NCBI GenBank assembly: GCA_036734025.1
Contig: DAIMZI010000005.1
Coordinates: 62,001 to 126,000, forward strand
Source of the DNA: DAIMZI01 sp036734025
Lineage (GTDB): Bacteria; Pseudomonadota; Alphaproteobacteria; Rhizobiales; Rhodomicrobiaceae
Reading direction: 5' to 3'
DNA: 64,000 nt
Shown here: piece by piece, positions 34,690 through 43,717 of the stretch
Layout: every line of letters begins with the position of its first letter
Position numbering within the stretch: the first letter of the stretch is position 1
The notes under the pieces: generated by a model
Told to the model about the DNA's origin: nothing
Seen by the model: the letters and a program-made list of their open reading frames with translations, nothing else
Databases searched by the model: none
Position numbers and translations under genes: made by a program

Positions 34690-35004
34690 TCAATAATCGC
34701 GCAGAAATTCGATGCGCTGGATATAGGCGCGACGGATACAGCCGATATCATAGCCGCAGGCATTGCGCTGGCGCAGCCAGGCAAGCTGGGATTGGCGCAG
34801 CTCGCGTTGCAGTGCCCGGGGGAGGCTGTAGAACAGCGAAGACATTTCCTCATCCAGTATGCCAAGACGGGCATTGGCGCAGATGGCGTATTCGGCATCG
34901 AGTGAGGCGCGCCGGCAATCAAAGCTTTGCGCCGATGCGTGTTGCGATGCACCCGCCATGATGCTGGTGGCGAGCGCCATGGCGACGAGGATGACTGTGC
35001 GCAT
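34690..35004 (-). CDS. LprI/DUF1311-type exported protein
   Basis: A 104-residue protein with a signal peptide (cleavage near H-A-S-A) and a four-cysteine domain. The pattern is F-D-C-R-R-A, E-Y-A-I-C-A, L-D-E-E-M, Q-L-A-W-L-R-Q-R-N-A-C and I-G-C-I-R-R-A-Y. This is the LprI lysozyme-inhibitor-like domain. The ATG at 35004 has GGAGATG five to six bases upstream. It may protect against lysozyme or have a structural envelope role; it follows sucB by 20 bases. Confidence 0.82.
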   Translation of the reverse strand: MRTVILVAMALATSIMAGASQHASAQSFDCRRASLDAEYAICANARLGILDEEMSSLFYSLPRALQRELRQSQLAWLRQRNACGYDIGCIRRAYIQRIEFLRDY

Positions 35005-35024
35005 GTTCATCTCCAAAAAAAGAC

Positions 35025-36317
35025 TTACAGATCGAGCATCAATCGTTCGGGATCTTCAAGGCTTTCCTTGACGCGCACAAGGAACGTCACCGCTTCCTTG
35101 CCGTCAACCACGCGGTGATCATAGGACAGGGCCAGATACATCATCGGGCGGATTTCGATCTTGCCATTGACCGCGACCGGGCGCTGCTGAATGGCATGCA
35201 TGCCGAGTATGCCGGATTGCGGCGCGTTCAGGATCGGTGTGGACATCAGCGAGCCGTAGACCCCGCCATTGGAGATGGTGAATGTGCCGCCCTGCATTTC
35301 CTCGATGCTGAGCTTGCCATCACGGGCGCGCGCGCCAAACTCGTTGATCGTCTTCTCGATCTGCGAAAAGCTGAGCATGTCGGCATCGCGAAGGACCGGC
35401 ACGACCAGCCCGCGATCGGTGCCGACCGCAATGCCGATGTGATAATAATTCTTGTAGATCAGATCTTCGCCGTCGATCTCGGCATTCACTGCCGGGATAT
35501 CGCGCAGGGCATGGACGCAGGCCTTGACGAAGAACGCCATGAAGCCGAGCTTGACGCCGTGCTTCTTCTCGAACAGGTCCTTGTGCTCGTTGCGCAGGTT
35601 CATCACACCGCTCATGTCCGCCTCGTTGAAGGTGGTGAGCATGGCGGCGTTGTTCTGCGCCTCCTTCAGACGTCTGGCGATGGTCTGGCGCAACTTGGTC
35701 ATGCGCACCCGCTCTTCGCGCTCGGCGTCGGATGGCGGCATGGACGGGCGCGCGGCGCGCGGCTGCGCTGTCGTCGCGACCTCGTTCTGGAGCGCGGCAA
35801 GAACGTCGCCCTTGAGCACGCGCCCACCTTTGCCCGAGCCTTCGATCTCGGACGGGTCGATGCCGGCTTCCTCGCTGATCTTGCGCACGGCGGGGGAGAC
35901 TGGCCGTTCGTCGCCCTTTGCCGCTTCATGCGCGACCGCGGCGGCTGAGCCTGCTTTGGCGGGCGCGTCGCCGGCGCCGTTGCCCCTGGTCCCGGCCGTT
36001 TGCGCTGAAGCAGTTGCTGGCTCGACTTGTGCGGGCTTCGGCTCAGCAGGTCCGGCGCCGCCTGATTTTGCCTGCGCCGCGCCTTCCTCGATCGCACCGA
36101 GCAGCGCGCCGACTTCCACGGTCTCGCCTTCCTGCACGTCGATGCGCGCGATCACTCCGGATACTGGCGACGGCACTTCCACGGTGACCTTGTCGGTTTC
36201 AAGCTCAACGACAGGCTCGTCTTCGCTGACGCTGTCGCCGGCCTTCTTGAACCACTGGCCAACCGTCGCCTCGGTGACTGACTCGCCAAGTGCGGGAACC
36301 CGAATTTCCTTGGTCAT
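35025..36317 (-). CDS. sucB: 2-oxoglutarate dehydrogenase E2 (dihydrolipoamide succinyltransferase)
   Basis: A 430-residue E2 subunit. The lipoyl domain (about 1-78) has K43 in E-T-D-K-V-T. A long Ala/Pro/Gly linker precedes the E1/E3-binding domain (about 128-160; S-P-A-V-R-K-I and G-K-G-G-R-V-L-K-G-D). The catalytic domain ends with S-Y-D-H-R-V-V-D-G. GGAGAG lies eight bases before the ATG at 36317. It forms the core of the complex with SucA and LpdA. Confidence 0.94.
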   Translation of the reverse strand: MTKEIRVPALGESVTEATVGQWFKKAGDSVSEDEPVVELETDKVTVEVPSPVSGVIARIDVQEGETVEVGALLGAIEEGAAQAKSGGAGPAEPKPAQVEPATASAQTAGTRGNGAGDAPAKAGSAAAVAHEAAKGDERPVSPAVRKISEEAGIDPSEIEGSGKGGRVLKGDVLAALQNEVATTAQPRAARPSMPPSDAEREERVRMTKLRQTIARRLKEAQNNAAMLTTFNEADMSGVMNLRNEHKDLFEKKHGVKLGFMAFFVKACVHALRDIPAVNAEIDGEDLIYKNYYHIGIAVGTDRGLVVPVLRDADMLSFSQIEKTINEFGARARDGKLSIEEMQGGTFTISNGGVYGSLMSTPILNAPQSGILGMHAIQQRPVAVNGKIEIRPMMYLALSYDHRVVDGKEAVTFLVRVKESLEDPERLMLDL

Positions 36318-36366
36318 GTATTTTTCTCTCCCCGGCGCATGTCGGCGCGCCGTCGCCATGTGTGCG

Positions 36367-39330
36367 TCAAAGGCTCAAGGCTTCATCCACGAATGCTTTC
36401 AATTCCGCCATATGTTTCGACATCAGACCGGTCGCGGTTGCCGCCGAGGCCGGGCGACCGACATAACGCGGACGCCTGTATTTGGCTTCGATATGTTCAA
36501 GCACCCATTCTATGTTCGGCGTCGCGAAGCTCCACGCACCCATGTTCTTCGGCTCTTCCTGACACCAGACAATTTCAGCCTGGGTGAAGCGGGACAATTC
36601 GGTGATGAGCGCGCGCGCCGGGAAAGGATAAAGCTGCTCAAGGCGCATCAGGTAGATATCCTTGATGCCGCGCGCCTGGCGTTCCTCCAGCAAATCGAAA
36701 TAGACCTTGCCAGAGCACAGCACAACACGCTTGATCTGGTCATCAGCAACGAGCTTTTCATCCGGGTTTTCAGCCGTGTCGGCGCTGTCCCACAGGACCC
36801 GGTGAAAGGTTTCATTCGGGCCGAATTCGCTCAGGTCTGACACCACGCGCTTATGGCGCAGCAATGATTTCGGCGTCATCAGGATGAGCGGCTTGCGGAA
36901 CTGGCGATGAAGCTGGCGCCGCAGGATATGGAAATAATTGGCCGGGCTCGTGCAGTTGGCGACCTGCATATTGTCTTCGGCACACAGTTGCAGAAACCGC
37001 TCCAGCCGGGCGGATGAATGTTCGGGCCCCTGGCCTTCGTAGCCATGGGGCAGCAGCATGACGAGACCGGACATGCGCAGCCACTTGCGCTCACCCGATG
37101 AAATGAACTGATCGATGATGACTTGCGCGCCATTGACGAAATCGCCGAACTGGGCCTCCCACAGGACCAGCGCATTGGGTTCAGACAGGCTGTAGCCGTA
37201 TTCAAAGCCAAGCACGGCGAATTCCGAAAGCATCGAGTTGATGACCTCGAAGCGTGCCTGGCCCTCGCCGATATGGTTGAGCGGCGTGTATTTCTTCTCG
37301 GTCTCCTGATCCATGATGACAGAATGGCGGTGGGAAAATGTGCCGCGCTCGCTGTCCTGTCCAGACAGGCGAACCGGATAGCCTTCGCGCAGCAACGTGC
37401 CAAACGCCAGCGCCTCGGCCATCGCCCAGTCGATGCCCTTGCCCGTCTCGATCATGGCGCGGCGATTGTCGAAGATACGCTTGACGGTGCGGTGGGTGTT
37501 CACGCCGGGCTTGATGGTGGTGATGCGCTCGCCGATAGTGCGCAGCGTGTCGAGATCAACGCCTGTATCGCCACGGCGCGGACCTTCCTCGGCGAGACCG
37601 ATGCCGGACCAGCGCCCATCCAGCCAGTCCGCCTTGTTCGGCCGATAGCTGTCGGCCGCGGCGAACTCTTCTTCGAGCATCCTGCGGGTGGCGTCCTTTA
37701 TTTCGGCCACCTCATTTTCTGTATAGACGTTCTCTTCGACGAGTTGCGCGCTGTAGATATCGACCACAGGGGGATGATTGCGGATGCGCTTGTACATCAG
37801 CGGCTGGGTGAAGGACGGCTCGTCGCCTTCGTTGTGGCCGTGGCGGCGATAGCAGAACATGTCGATGACCACGGGCTTGTGAAACTGCTGACGAAATTCG
37901 GTGGCGACCTTGGCGACGTGCACGACGGCCTCGGGCGAGTCGCCGTTGACGTGAAAGATCGGCGCCTCGATCATGCGCGCGACATCGGAGGGATAGGGCG
38001 AGGAGCGGGCAAAGCGCGGCGCCGTGGTGAAGCCGATCTGATTGTTGACGATGAAATGGATCGAGCCGCCGGTGCGATGTCCGCGCAGGCCGGAGAGCCC
38101 GAAACATTCCGCCACGACGCCCTGGCCGGCAAACGCGGCATCGCCATGCAGCAGCAGCGGCAGGACTTCGCTGCGCTCGGTGTCGCCGCGCTGGTCCTGC
38201 TTGGCGCGCACCTTGCCCAGCACCACCGGGTCCACGGCTTCAAGATGCGACGGGTTGGCGGTCAGCGACAGATGCATCGTGTTGCCGTCGAATTCGCGCT
38301 GCGATGAGGCGCCCAGATGATATTTCACATCGCCCGAGCCTTCGACGTCTTCGGGATGGGCAGAGCCACCCTTGAATTCGTTGAAGATCGCGCGAAACGG
38401 CTTGCCCATGACGTTCGAGAGCACATTCAGCCGTCCACGATGCGGCATGCCGACGACGATCTCGCGCACACCCAGATGGCCACCGCGCTTGATGATCTGC
38501 TCGAGCGCCGGCACGATGGCTTCTGCGCCATCAAGGCCGAAGCGTTTGGTCCCGGTATATTTCTTGTCGAGGAAGCTCTCGAAGCTCTCGGCCTCGATAA
38601 GCTTGGCGAGGATCGCCTTCTTGCCGCGCTCGGTAAAGTCGACTTCCTTGTCCACCCCTTCCATGCGCTCCTGCAACCAGGCCTTCTGCGCCGGGTCGGA
38701 AATATGCATGAACTCGATGCCGATCTTGCCGCAATAAGTCCGCTTCAGCACATCGACGATCTGCTGCAAGGTCGCGGTTTCGAGGCCGAGGACATGATCG
38801 ATGTAGATTGGGCGGTCGAGATCCTCCTCGGAAAAACCGTAGCTCTCGGGCTGCAATTCCGGGTGTGGGTGGGGAGCGGTCAGCTTCAGCGGATCAAGAT
38901 CTGCCGCCAAATGCCCGCGCACGCGATAGGACCGGATGAGCATCAGCGCGCGGATGGAATCGCGTACCGCCATTGAAACGGCATGACCGTTGATCTCGAC
39001 ACCCGCGTCATGGGCGTGCTCGCGGATCCTGTCTTCCAGATGGCGCTCGGCCTCGCCCCAGTCGCCGGTCAGTGCTCCGATGAGATCGCCATCAGGCTGG
39101 AGCACCGGGTTGGCCGGCTTCCAGCTCGGCCCCTCGCTTTGCGCGATCACGGTTTCCTTGCGATCCTTCAGCCCGGCAAAGAAGCGGCGCCATTCGGCAT
39201 CGACACTGCCGGGATTGTTCTGATAGCGCGCATAAAGATCCTCGACATAGGCGCTGTTGGCGCCCTGGAGGAAGGAGCTGAGGGCAAATGTATCGTTGAG
39301 CTTCTGCTTGCGCATGAGGAGGCCTGCCAT
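36367..39330 (-). CDS. sucA: 2-oxoglutarate dehydrogenase E1
   Basis: A 987-residue thiamine-diphosphate enzyme, normal for SucA, that decarboxylates 2-oxoglutarate and succinylates the lipoyl group of SucB. It shows G-M-P-H-R-G-R-L-N-V-L, H-G-D-A-A-F-A-G-Q-G-V-V, R-R-H-G-H-N-E-G-D-E-P, and a C-terminal Q-E-E-P-K-N-M-G-A-W. I chose ATG 39330 (GGCGGA eight bases upstream); 39315 and 39351 are alternatives. It lies 155 bases after sucD and 49 before sucB. Confidence 0.95.
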   Translation of the reverse strand: MAGLLMRKQKLNDTFALSSFLQGANSAYVEDLYARYQNNPGSVDAEWRRFFAGLKDRKETVIAQSEGPSWKPANPVLQPDGDLIGALTGDWGEAERHLEDRIREHAHDAGVEINGHAVSMAVRDSIRALMLIRSYRVRGHLAADLDPLKLTAPHPHPELQPESYGFSEEDLDRPIYIDHVLGLETATLQQIVDVLKRTYCGKIGIEFMHISDPAQKAWLQERMEGVDKEVDFTERGKKAILAKLIEAESFESFLDKKYTGTKRFGLDGAEAIVPALEQIIKRGGHLGVREIVVGMPHRGRLNVLSNVMGKPFRAIFNEFKGGSAHPEDVEGSGDVKYHLGASSQREFDGNTMHLSLTANPSHLEAVDPVVLGKVRAKQDQRGDTERSEVLPLLLHGDAAFAGQGVVAECFGLSGLRGHRTGGSIHFIVNNQIGFTTAPRFARSSPYPSDVARMIEAPIFHVNGDSPEAVVHVAKVATEFRQQFHKPVVIDMFCYRRHGHNEGDEPSFTQPLMYKRIRNHPPVVDIYSAQLVEENVYTENEVAEIKDATRRMLEEEFAAADSYRPNKADWLDGRWSGIGLAEEGPRRGDTGVDLDTLRTIGERITTIKPGVNTHRTVKRIFDNRRAMIETGKGIDWAMAEALAFGTLLREGYPVRLSGQDSERGTFSHRHSVIMDQETEKKYTPLNHIGEGQARFEVINSMLSEFAVLGFEYGYSLSEPNALVLWEAQFGDFVNGAQVIIDQFISSGERKWLRMSGLVMLLPHGYEGQGPEHSSARLERFLQLCAEDNMQVANCTSPANYFHILRRQLHRQFRKPLILMTPKSLLRHKRVVSDLSEFGPNETFHRVLWDSADTAENPDEKLVADDQIKRVVLCSGKVYFDLLEERQARGIKDIYLMRLEQLYPFPARALITELSRFTQAEIVWCQEEPKNMGAWSFATPNIEWVLEHIEAKYRRPRYVGRPASAATATGLMSKHMAELKAFVDEALSL

Positions 39331-39485
39331 AATCGCGTCCGCCAGGATCATGAGTGTTGCCGAGCTGGCGGCGCTTGAGCGTTCTAATCTTGCATCTCTA
39401 CGTCAGTTATGTGCCCAAACCGCGTCCGATGCATTGCAATTGTCCTAACGTTCACGTGAGGCGGGCGCTATTCAGCATTCCCCTA

Positions 39486-40361
39486 TCAGGCGGCGAGCAT
39501 TTGCGCCAGCGTCGTTCCCAGTGCGGCCGGATTGTCCGCCACCGATATGCCTGCCGAGCGCATGGCCTCGATCTTGTCGCCGGCGCCGCCGCTGCCGCCA
39601 GCTATGATCGCGCCGGCATGGCCCATGCGCCGGCCCGGCGGGGCCGTGACCCCGGCGATGAAGCCGACGGTCGGTTTGCGCACCGGCGATGAGCGCAGGA
39701 ATTCGGCGGCTTCTTCTTCCGCACTGCCTCCGATCTCGCCGATCATGATGATCGAATGGGTCTGCTCATCGGCAAGGAACATCTCCAGCACATCGATGAA
39801 TTCCGTGCCCTTGACGGGATCGCCGCCAATGCCGACGCAGGTCGACTGGCCAAGACCGGCCGCCGTCGTCTGCGCCACGGCCTCATAGGTAAGCGTTCCC
39901 GAACGCGAAACAATGCCCACTGAGCCGGCCTTGTGGATATGGCCCGGCATGATGCCGATCTTGCATTGGTCGGGCGTGATCACGCCGGGGCAGTTGGGTC
40001 CGATCAGGCGGGTTTTCGATCCGTCAAGCGCCCGGCGCACGCGCACCATGTCGAGCACGGGGATGCCTTCGGTGATGGTCACGACCAGCGGCACTTCGGC
40101 GTCGATGGCTTCCAGGATCGCATCGGCGGCGAAGGGCGGCGGCACGTAGATCACGCTGGCGTTGGCGCCGGTGCGGGCGACGGCCTCATGCACCGTGTCG
40201 AACACTGGCAGGCCGATATGTTCGCTGCCGCCTTTGCCCGGCGTCACCCCGCCGACCATTTTCGTGCCATAAGCCAGCGCCTGTTCGGTGTGGAACGTGC
40301 CCTGGCTGCCGGTGATCCCTTGCGTGATCACCCTGGTATTGCTGTCGACGAGCACCGCCAT
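39486..40361 (-). CDS. sucD: Succinyl-CoA synthetase alpha subunit
   Basis: A 291-residue subunit with the CoA-binding Rossmann part (G-I-T-G-S-Q-G-T-F-H, residues 15-24) and the phosphorylated histidine H248 in R-R-M-G-H-A-G-A-I. It makes ATP or GTP from succinyl-CoA with SucC. GGAAGG, eight bases before the ATG at 40361, lies within the 3' end of vapC, so its translation may be tied to that gene. It is normally directly after sucC; here 932 bases separate the two. Confidence 0.94.
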   Translation of the reverse strand: MAVLVDSNTRVITQGITGSQGTFHTEQALAYGTKMVGGVTPGKGGSEHIGLPVFDTVHEAVARTGANASVIYVPPPFAADAILEAIDAEVPLVVTITEGIPVLDMVRVRRALDGSKTRLIGPNCPGVITPDQCKIGIMPGHIHKAGSVGIVSRSGTLTYEAVAQTTAAGLGQSTCVGIGGDPVKGTEFIDVLEMFLADEQTHSIIMIGEIGGSAEEEAAEFLRSSPVRKPTVGFIAGVTAPPGRRMGHAGAIIAGGSGGAGDKIEAMRSAGISVADNPAALGTTLAQMLAA

Positions 40362-40366
40362 GAATT

Positions 40367-40873
40367 TCAACCTTCCCGTTTTGTTATGGCGGACGGCCTT
40401 GCGCCGCCATCCGGCTCAAAGCTCCGCTGGCTTTCGTGAAAGGCACCGGCCGGCGCGCTTTTGATGAATGGATTAAGCGCGCGCACAGCGCCGTAGCTCT
40501 GCCCGTGGTTCAGATCCTCGGTGTAGACGACGGGGGCGCCGAGGCTTTCCGCCGCCGCCAGGATCGCCCCGTCCCAATAAGATATCCGGTAGCGCTCGGC
40601 CATGAGCGCGCCCAGCTTGACGATGCCCACGCTGATCGGCACGCAGGGAAACTCTTCGAGCTGCTCGATCCATTCGAGCGCCACGGCGGGTTTCAGAGGG
40701 ACTTCGGCCTTGCGGGTCGCCACCACGTAAAACTCCTGCAGGACCTGGGCCGAGACGCCAAATGCCGTGCTCTGGATCAGGTCAACCGCGATCTTCTTCT
40801 TCCCCGTCTCGCTCGGGTTCTGCGAAGCCGCGTAGATCAGTATGTTGCTGTCGAGGAAGCACGCCACGGTCAT
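40367..40873 (-). CDS. vapC: VapC-type PIN-domain toxin
   Basis: A 168-residue PIN-domain ribonuclease, probably a type II toxin. Acidic site residues are visible: D in F-L-D-S-N-I-L-I-Y, E in V-L-Q-E-F-Y, D in S-Y-W-D-G-A-I, and a D or E in Y-T-E-D-L. Family members usually end at N-P-F; here about 28 residues follow, running to six bases before the sucD ATG. The start at 40873 lies inside the antitoxin frame. It is on the same strand as, and inside, the sucCD operon. Confidence 0.82.
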   Translation of the reverse strand: MTVACFLDSNILIYAASQNPSETGKKKIAVDLIQSTAFGVSAQVLQEFYVVATRKAEVPLKPAVALEWIEQLEEFPCVPISVGIVKLGALMAERYRISYWDGAILAAAESLGAPVVYTEDLNHGQSYGAVRALNPFIKSAPAGAFHESQRSFEPDGGARPSAITKREG

Positions 40874-41093
40874 AGATCTCGTCCCGATTCCAGCGCCACG
40901 ATCCCGTTTGCATGGGCGACTGTGCCGCCAACGCCACCAGTCGCTCTCGTGCCGCGCCCGCCTTGTCCTCCTGGCGTGCGATCCGCTCAAGATGCTCGCG
41001 AACCATCGCGTTCACTGTCGTGTTGTGGCGTGCCGCATAGGCCCGCACGGTCGCCAGCACCTGTTCGTCCACGGCGAGCGTAATGTTTTTCAT
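40782..41093 (-). CDS. vapB: VapB-type antitoxin with extended C-terminus
   Basis: A 103-residue protein. The N-terminus K-N-I-T-L-A-V-D-E and N-T-T-V-N-A-M-V-R-E-H-L form a ribbon-helix-helix DNA-binding domain. W-R-W-N-R-D-E-I-Y-D-R, where family members usually end, is followed by about 30 more residues read in another frame through the first 92 bases of vapC. AAGGAGACC lies seven bases before the ATG at 41093. Normally it neutralises VapC and represses the pair; the tail may be passive readthrough after loss of the usual stop. Confidence 0.78.
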   Translation of the reverse strand: MKNITLAVDEQVLATVRAYAARHNTTVNAMVREHLERIARQEDKAGAARERLVALAAQSPMQTGSWRWNRDEIYDRGVLPRQQHTDLRGFAEPERDGEEEDRG

Positions 41094-41122
41094 GGCCGGT
41101 CTCCTTGACACAAGTCCTGGCG

Positions 41123-41226
41123 CAAGCCCAAGAACATAAAATTGGGTGCAAGCCCAAGAACATAGAACTGGGCGCCAGCCCAAGAACATAAAATTGGGCG
41201 CCAGCCCAAGAACACAGAACTGGGCG
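41123..41226. repeat. Four 26-bp tandem repeats, each self-complementary
   Basis: Units at 41123, 41149, 41175 and 41201 are all exactly 26 bases and differ at few sites. Each holds GCCCAA, about ten bases and T-T-G-G-G (or C-T-G-G-G), so each can form a hairpin. Partial units flank both ends. They lie between sucC and vapB, ending 30 bases before the vapB start. The unit length is not a multiple of three. Confidence 0.85.
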
Positions 41227-41243
41227 CAAGCCCTGCTCCAGTT

Positions 41244-41268
41244 CACACAGTTTATGTGTAACTGTGTG
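41244..41268. promoter_or_regulatory. Inverted repeat, candidate VapBC operator or terminator-like site
   Basis: CACACAGTT, seven bases (TATGTGT), AACTGTGTG: a 9-bp perfect inverted repeat between the sucC stop and the tandem repeats, about 150 bases upstream of vapB. Its length and symmetry fit an antitoxin operator; AT-rich bases in the centre could serve a promoter. Confidence 0.5.
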
Positions 41269-41293
41269 TGTCGTCAAGTCGCCGCCGCCAATA

Positions 41294-42493
41294 TCACGCA
41301 GCCTCCTTCACCTTGGCCACGATCTTTTGCGCCGCATCCGCCAGATCATCCGCGGCGATGATCGCAAGCCCCGACTCGCTCAATATCTTCTTGCCCAACT
41401 CGACATTGGTACCTTCCAGCCGCACCACCAGCGGCACGCGGATATCCATCTCCTTGGCCGCCGCGATTATCCCTTCGGCGATGATATCGCAGCGCATGAT
41501 GCCGCCGAAGATGTTCACCAGTATGCCCTGGACGCTTGTGTCGGACAGAATGATCTTGAAGGCGTTCATCACCTGGTCCTTGCTGGCGCCGCCGCCGACA
41601 TCGAGAAAGTTCGCCGGCTCGGAACCATAAAGCTTGATGATGTCCATGGTCGCCATCGCCAGGCCCGCGCCATTAACCATGCAGCCGATGCTGCCATCCA
41701 GCTTGACGTAATTGAGCCCGTAGCGCGACGCCTCGACCTCGGCCGGGTCTTCCTCGTCGATATCGCGCAGGTTCATCACGTCGGGGTGGCGCAACAAGGC
41801 GTTATCGTCGAAATTGACCTTGGCGTCGAGACAGACCAGCGCGCCCTGCTCGGTCACGATCAGCGGATTGATCTCCAGCAGGCTCATGTCCTTGTGCGTG
41901 AAGGCCTTGTACAGGTTGCCGATCAGCGCCACGCATTGCTTGACCTGATCGCCAGATAGGCCCAGCGCAAAGGCGATGCGCCGGCCATGAAACTGCGAAT
42001 AGCCGCTGACCGGGTCGATGGCGAGCGTGAAGATCTTTTCCGGCGTGCTGGCCGCGACCTCCTCGATATCCATGCCGCCTTCTGTCGAGCAGATGAAGGA
42101 AATGCGTGATGTGCCGCGATCCACGAGGGCCGAAAGATAGAGTTCGCGGGCGATCGCCGCGCCTTCCTCGATGTAGACGCGCTTGACGATCTTGCCTTCC
42201 GGCCCGGTCTGGTGGGTGACCAGCGTGCGCCCAAGCATCTCATCGGCAAAGATGCGCACCTCGTCGCGCGAGCGCGCCAGACGCACACCACCTTTTTCAC
42301 CGGCGGCAGCTTCCTTGAAACGGCCCTTGCCCCGTCCACCTGCATGGATCTGGGCCTTGACGACGCAAACCTGCGCGCCGAGGCTATTGGCCACGTTCAC
42401 GGCGTCTTCGGGCGTGAACGCCGCGCCGCCGCGCGGAACCGGCACGCCGAACTCGCGCAGCAACTCCTTGGCCTGATATTCATGAATGTTCAT
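41294..42493 (-). CDS. sucC: Succinyl-CoA synthetase beta subunit
   Basis: A 399-residue ATP-grasp subunit of normal length. It begins M-N-I-H-E-Y-Q-A-K-E-L-L and includes the ATP-grasp G-G-R-G-K-G loop and the C-terminal G-G-G-A-S-K-D-Q-V and N-I-F-G-G-I-M-R-C-D. It follows mdh by 47 bases. The vapBC insertion separates it from its partner sucD. Confidence 0.95.
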   Translation of the reverse strand: MNIHEYQAKELLREFGVPVPRGGAAFTPEDAVNVANSLGAQVCVVKAQIHAGGRGKGRFKEAAAGEKGGVRLARSRDEVRIFADEMLGRTLVTHQTGPEGKIVKRVYIEEGAAIARELYLSALVDRGTSRISFICSTEGGMDIEEVAASTPEKIFTLAIDPVSGYSQFHGRRIAFALGLSGDQVKQCVALIGNLYKAFTHKDMSLLEINPLIVTEQGALVCLDAKVNFDDNALLRHPDVMNLRDIDEEDPAEVEASRYGLNYVKLDGSIGCMVNGAGLAMATMDIIKLYGSEPANFLDVGGGASKDQVMNAFKIILSDTSVQGILVNIFGGIMRCDIIAEGIIAAAKEMDIRVPLVVRLEGTNVELGKKILSESGLAIIAADDLADAAQKIVAKVKEAA

Positions 42494-42540
42494 CGAAAGG
42501 CTCCCGTCGGTTCAACGCCAGTCGTGCAGATGGGCCGGGC

Positions 42541-43515
42541 TCAGGCGCCGATGCCGCCCAGGCCCGGAGCAATGCGCCGGCACGCATCCACCAGGCCGCG
42601 CACGGCATCCACCGATCGGTTGAAATCGGCCCGCTCCGCCGATGTCAGATCGACCTCGATGACGCGTTCGACGCCCTTGGCGCTGATCACGGCCGGCACG
42701 CCCACATAGATGCCTTTTACGCCATATTCCCCGTTGAGATAGGCGGCGCAGGGCAGCACGCGCTTCTTGTCCTTGAGATAGGACTCGGCCATGGCGATGG
42801 CCGCGGCGGCCGGCGCGTAATAGGCCGAGCCCGATTTCAGCAGCGATACGATCTCCGCGCCGCCATCGCGGGTGCGCTGGACGATGTCGCCAAGCCGCTC
42901 GTGGGTGATCCAGTGCATCTTGATCAGATCAGGCAGCGGAATGCCGGCCACCGTGGAATAGCGCGGCAGTGGCACCATGGTGTCGCCGTGCCCGCCGAGC
43001 ACGAAGGCGGTCACGTCCTCGACAGAGACGTCGAATTCCTGGGCGAGAAAATAGCGGAAGCGGGCGCTGTCGAGCACACCGGCCATGCCCACAGTCATGT
43101 GATGCGGCAGTCCGGTGATCTGGTTGAGTGCCCAGACCATGGCATCCAGCGGATTGGTGATGCAGATGACGAAGGCTTCCGGCGCATATTTCTTCAGACC
43201 GGCGCCGACCTGCTCCATGACCTTGAGGTTGATCTCGAGCAGATCATCGCGGCTCATGCCCGGCTTGCGCGGTACGCCTGCGGTGACGATCACGACATCG
43301 GCGCCGCGGATATCGACATATTCGTTGGTGCCACGCAGATCGCTGTCGCGGCCCTCGACCGGGGTCGACTGGGCGATGTCCAGGGTCTTGCCCTGGGGCA
43401 TGCCTTCGACGATGTCGAACATGATGACGTCGCCCAGCTCTTTTTGTGCAATCAGATGGGCAAGCGTGCCGCCGATCATGCCACCGCCGATAAGCGCTAT
43501 TTTCTTGCGCGCCAT
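42541..43515 (-). CDS. mdh: Malate dehydrogenase (LDH-like class)
   Basis: A 324-residue NAD-dependent enzyme of the lactate-dehydrogenase-like malate dehydrogenases typical of Alphaproteobacteria. It has the NAD loop G-G-G-M-I-G-G (10-16), D34, the active loop P-R-K-P-G-M-S-R-D-D-L, and catalytic H176 (G-G-H-G-D-T-M). It is the first gene of the minus-strand TCA cluster. The 202 bases upstream contain no gene and should hold the operon promoter; I could not pick a convincing one. Confidence 0.95.
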   Translation of the reverse strand: MARKKIALIGGGMIGGTLAHLIAQKELGDVIMFDIVEGMPQGKTLDIAQSTPVEGRDSDLRGTNEYVDIRGADVVIVTAGVPRKPGMSRDDLLEINLKVMEQVGAGLKKYAPEAFVICITNPLDAMVWALNQITGLPHHMTVGMAGVLDSARFRYFLAQEFDVSVEDVTAFVLGGHGDTMVPLPRYSTVAGIPLPDLIKMHWITHERLGDIVQRTRDGGAEIVSLLKSGSAYYAPAAAAIAMAESYLKDKKRVLPCAAYLNGEYGVKGIYVGVPAVISAKGVERVIEVDLTSAERADFNRSVDAVRGLVDACRRIAPGLGGIGA

Positions 43516-43717
43516 TTAGGCTTCTCCCTCATTGTTGCGCCGTTCCCCTCGCCGGGGGCCACGGGCATGCGCACGTGGTTAGCCCGAAAGCACGGCCTGT
43601 TCAAGCACATGCGCCTGACCCGTACGGATCAGCGCCAAAGCTATGGCGCGGCGCGGCCGATTTCGCAAGTGCGAACGGGACGACGCGGGGGACAAATATT
43701 ATTGAGGGCAGAAGTGA

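Noticed and set aside
41685..41695. TTAACCAT within sucC as a CtrA half-site
   Set aside because: It encodes conserved residues of the subunit, is a lone half-site and is far from any start.
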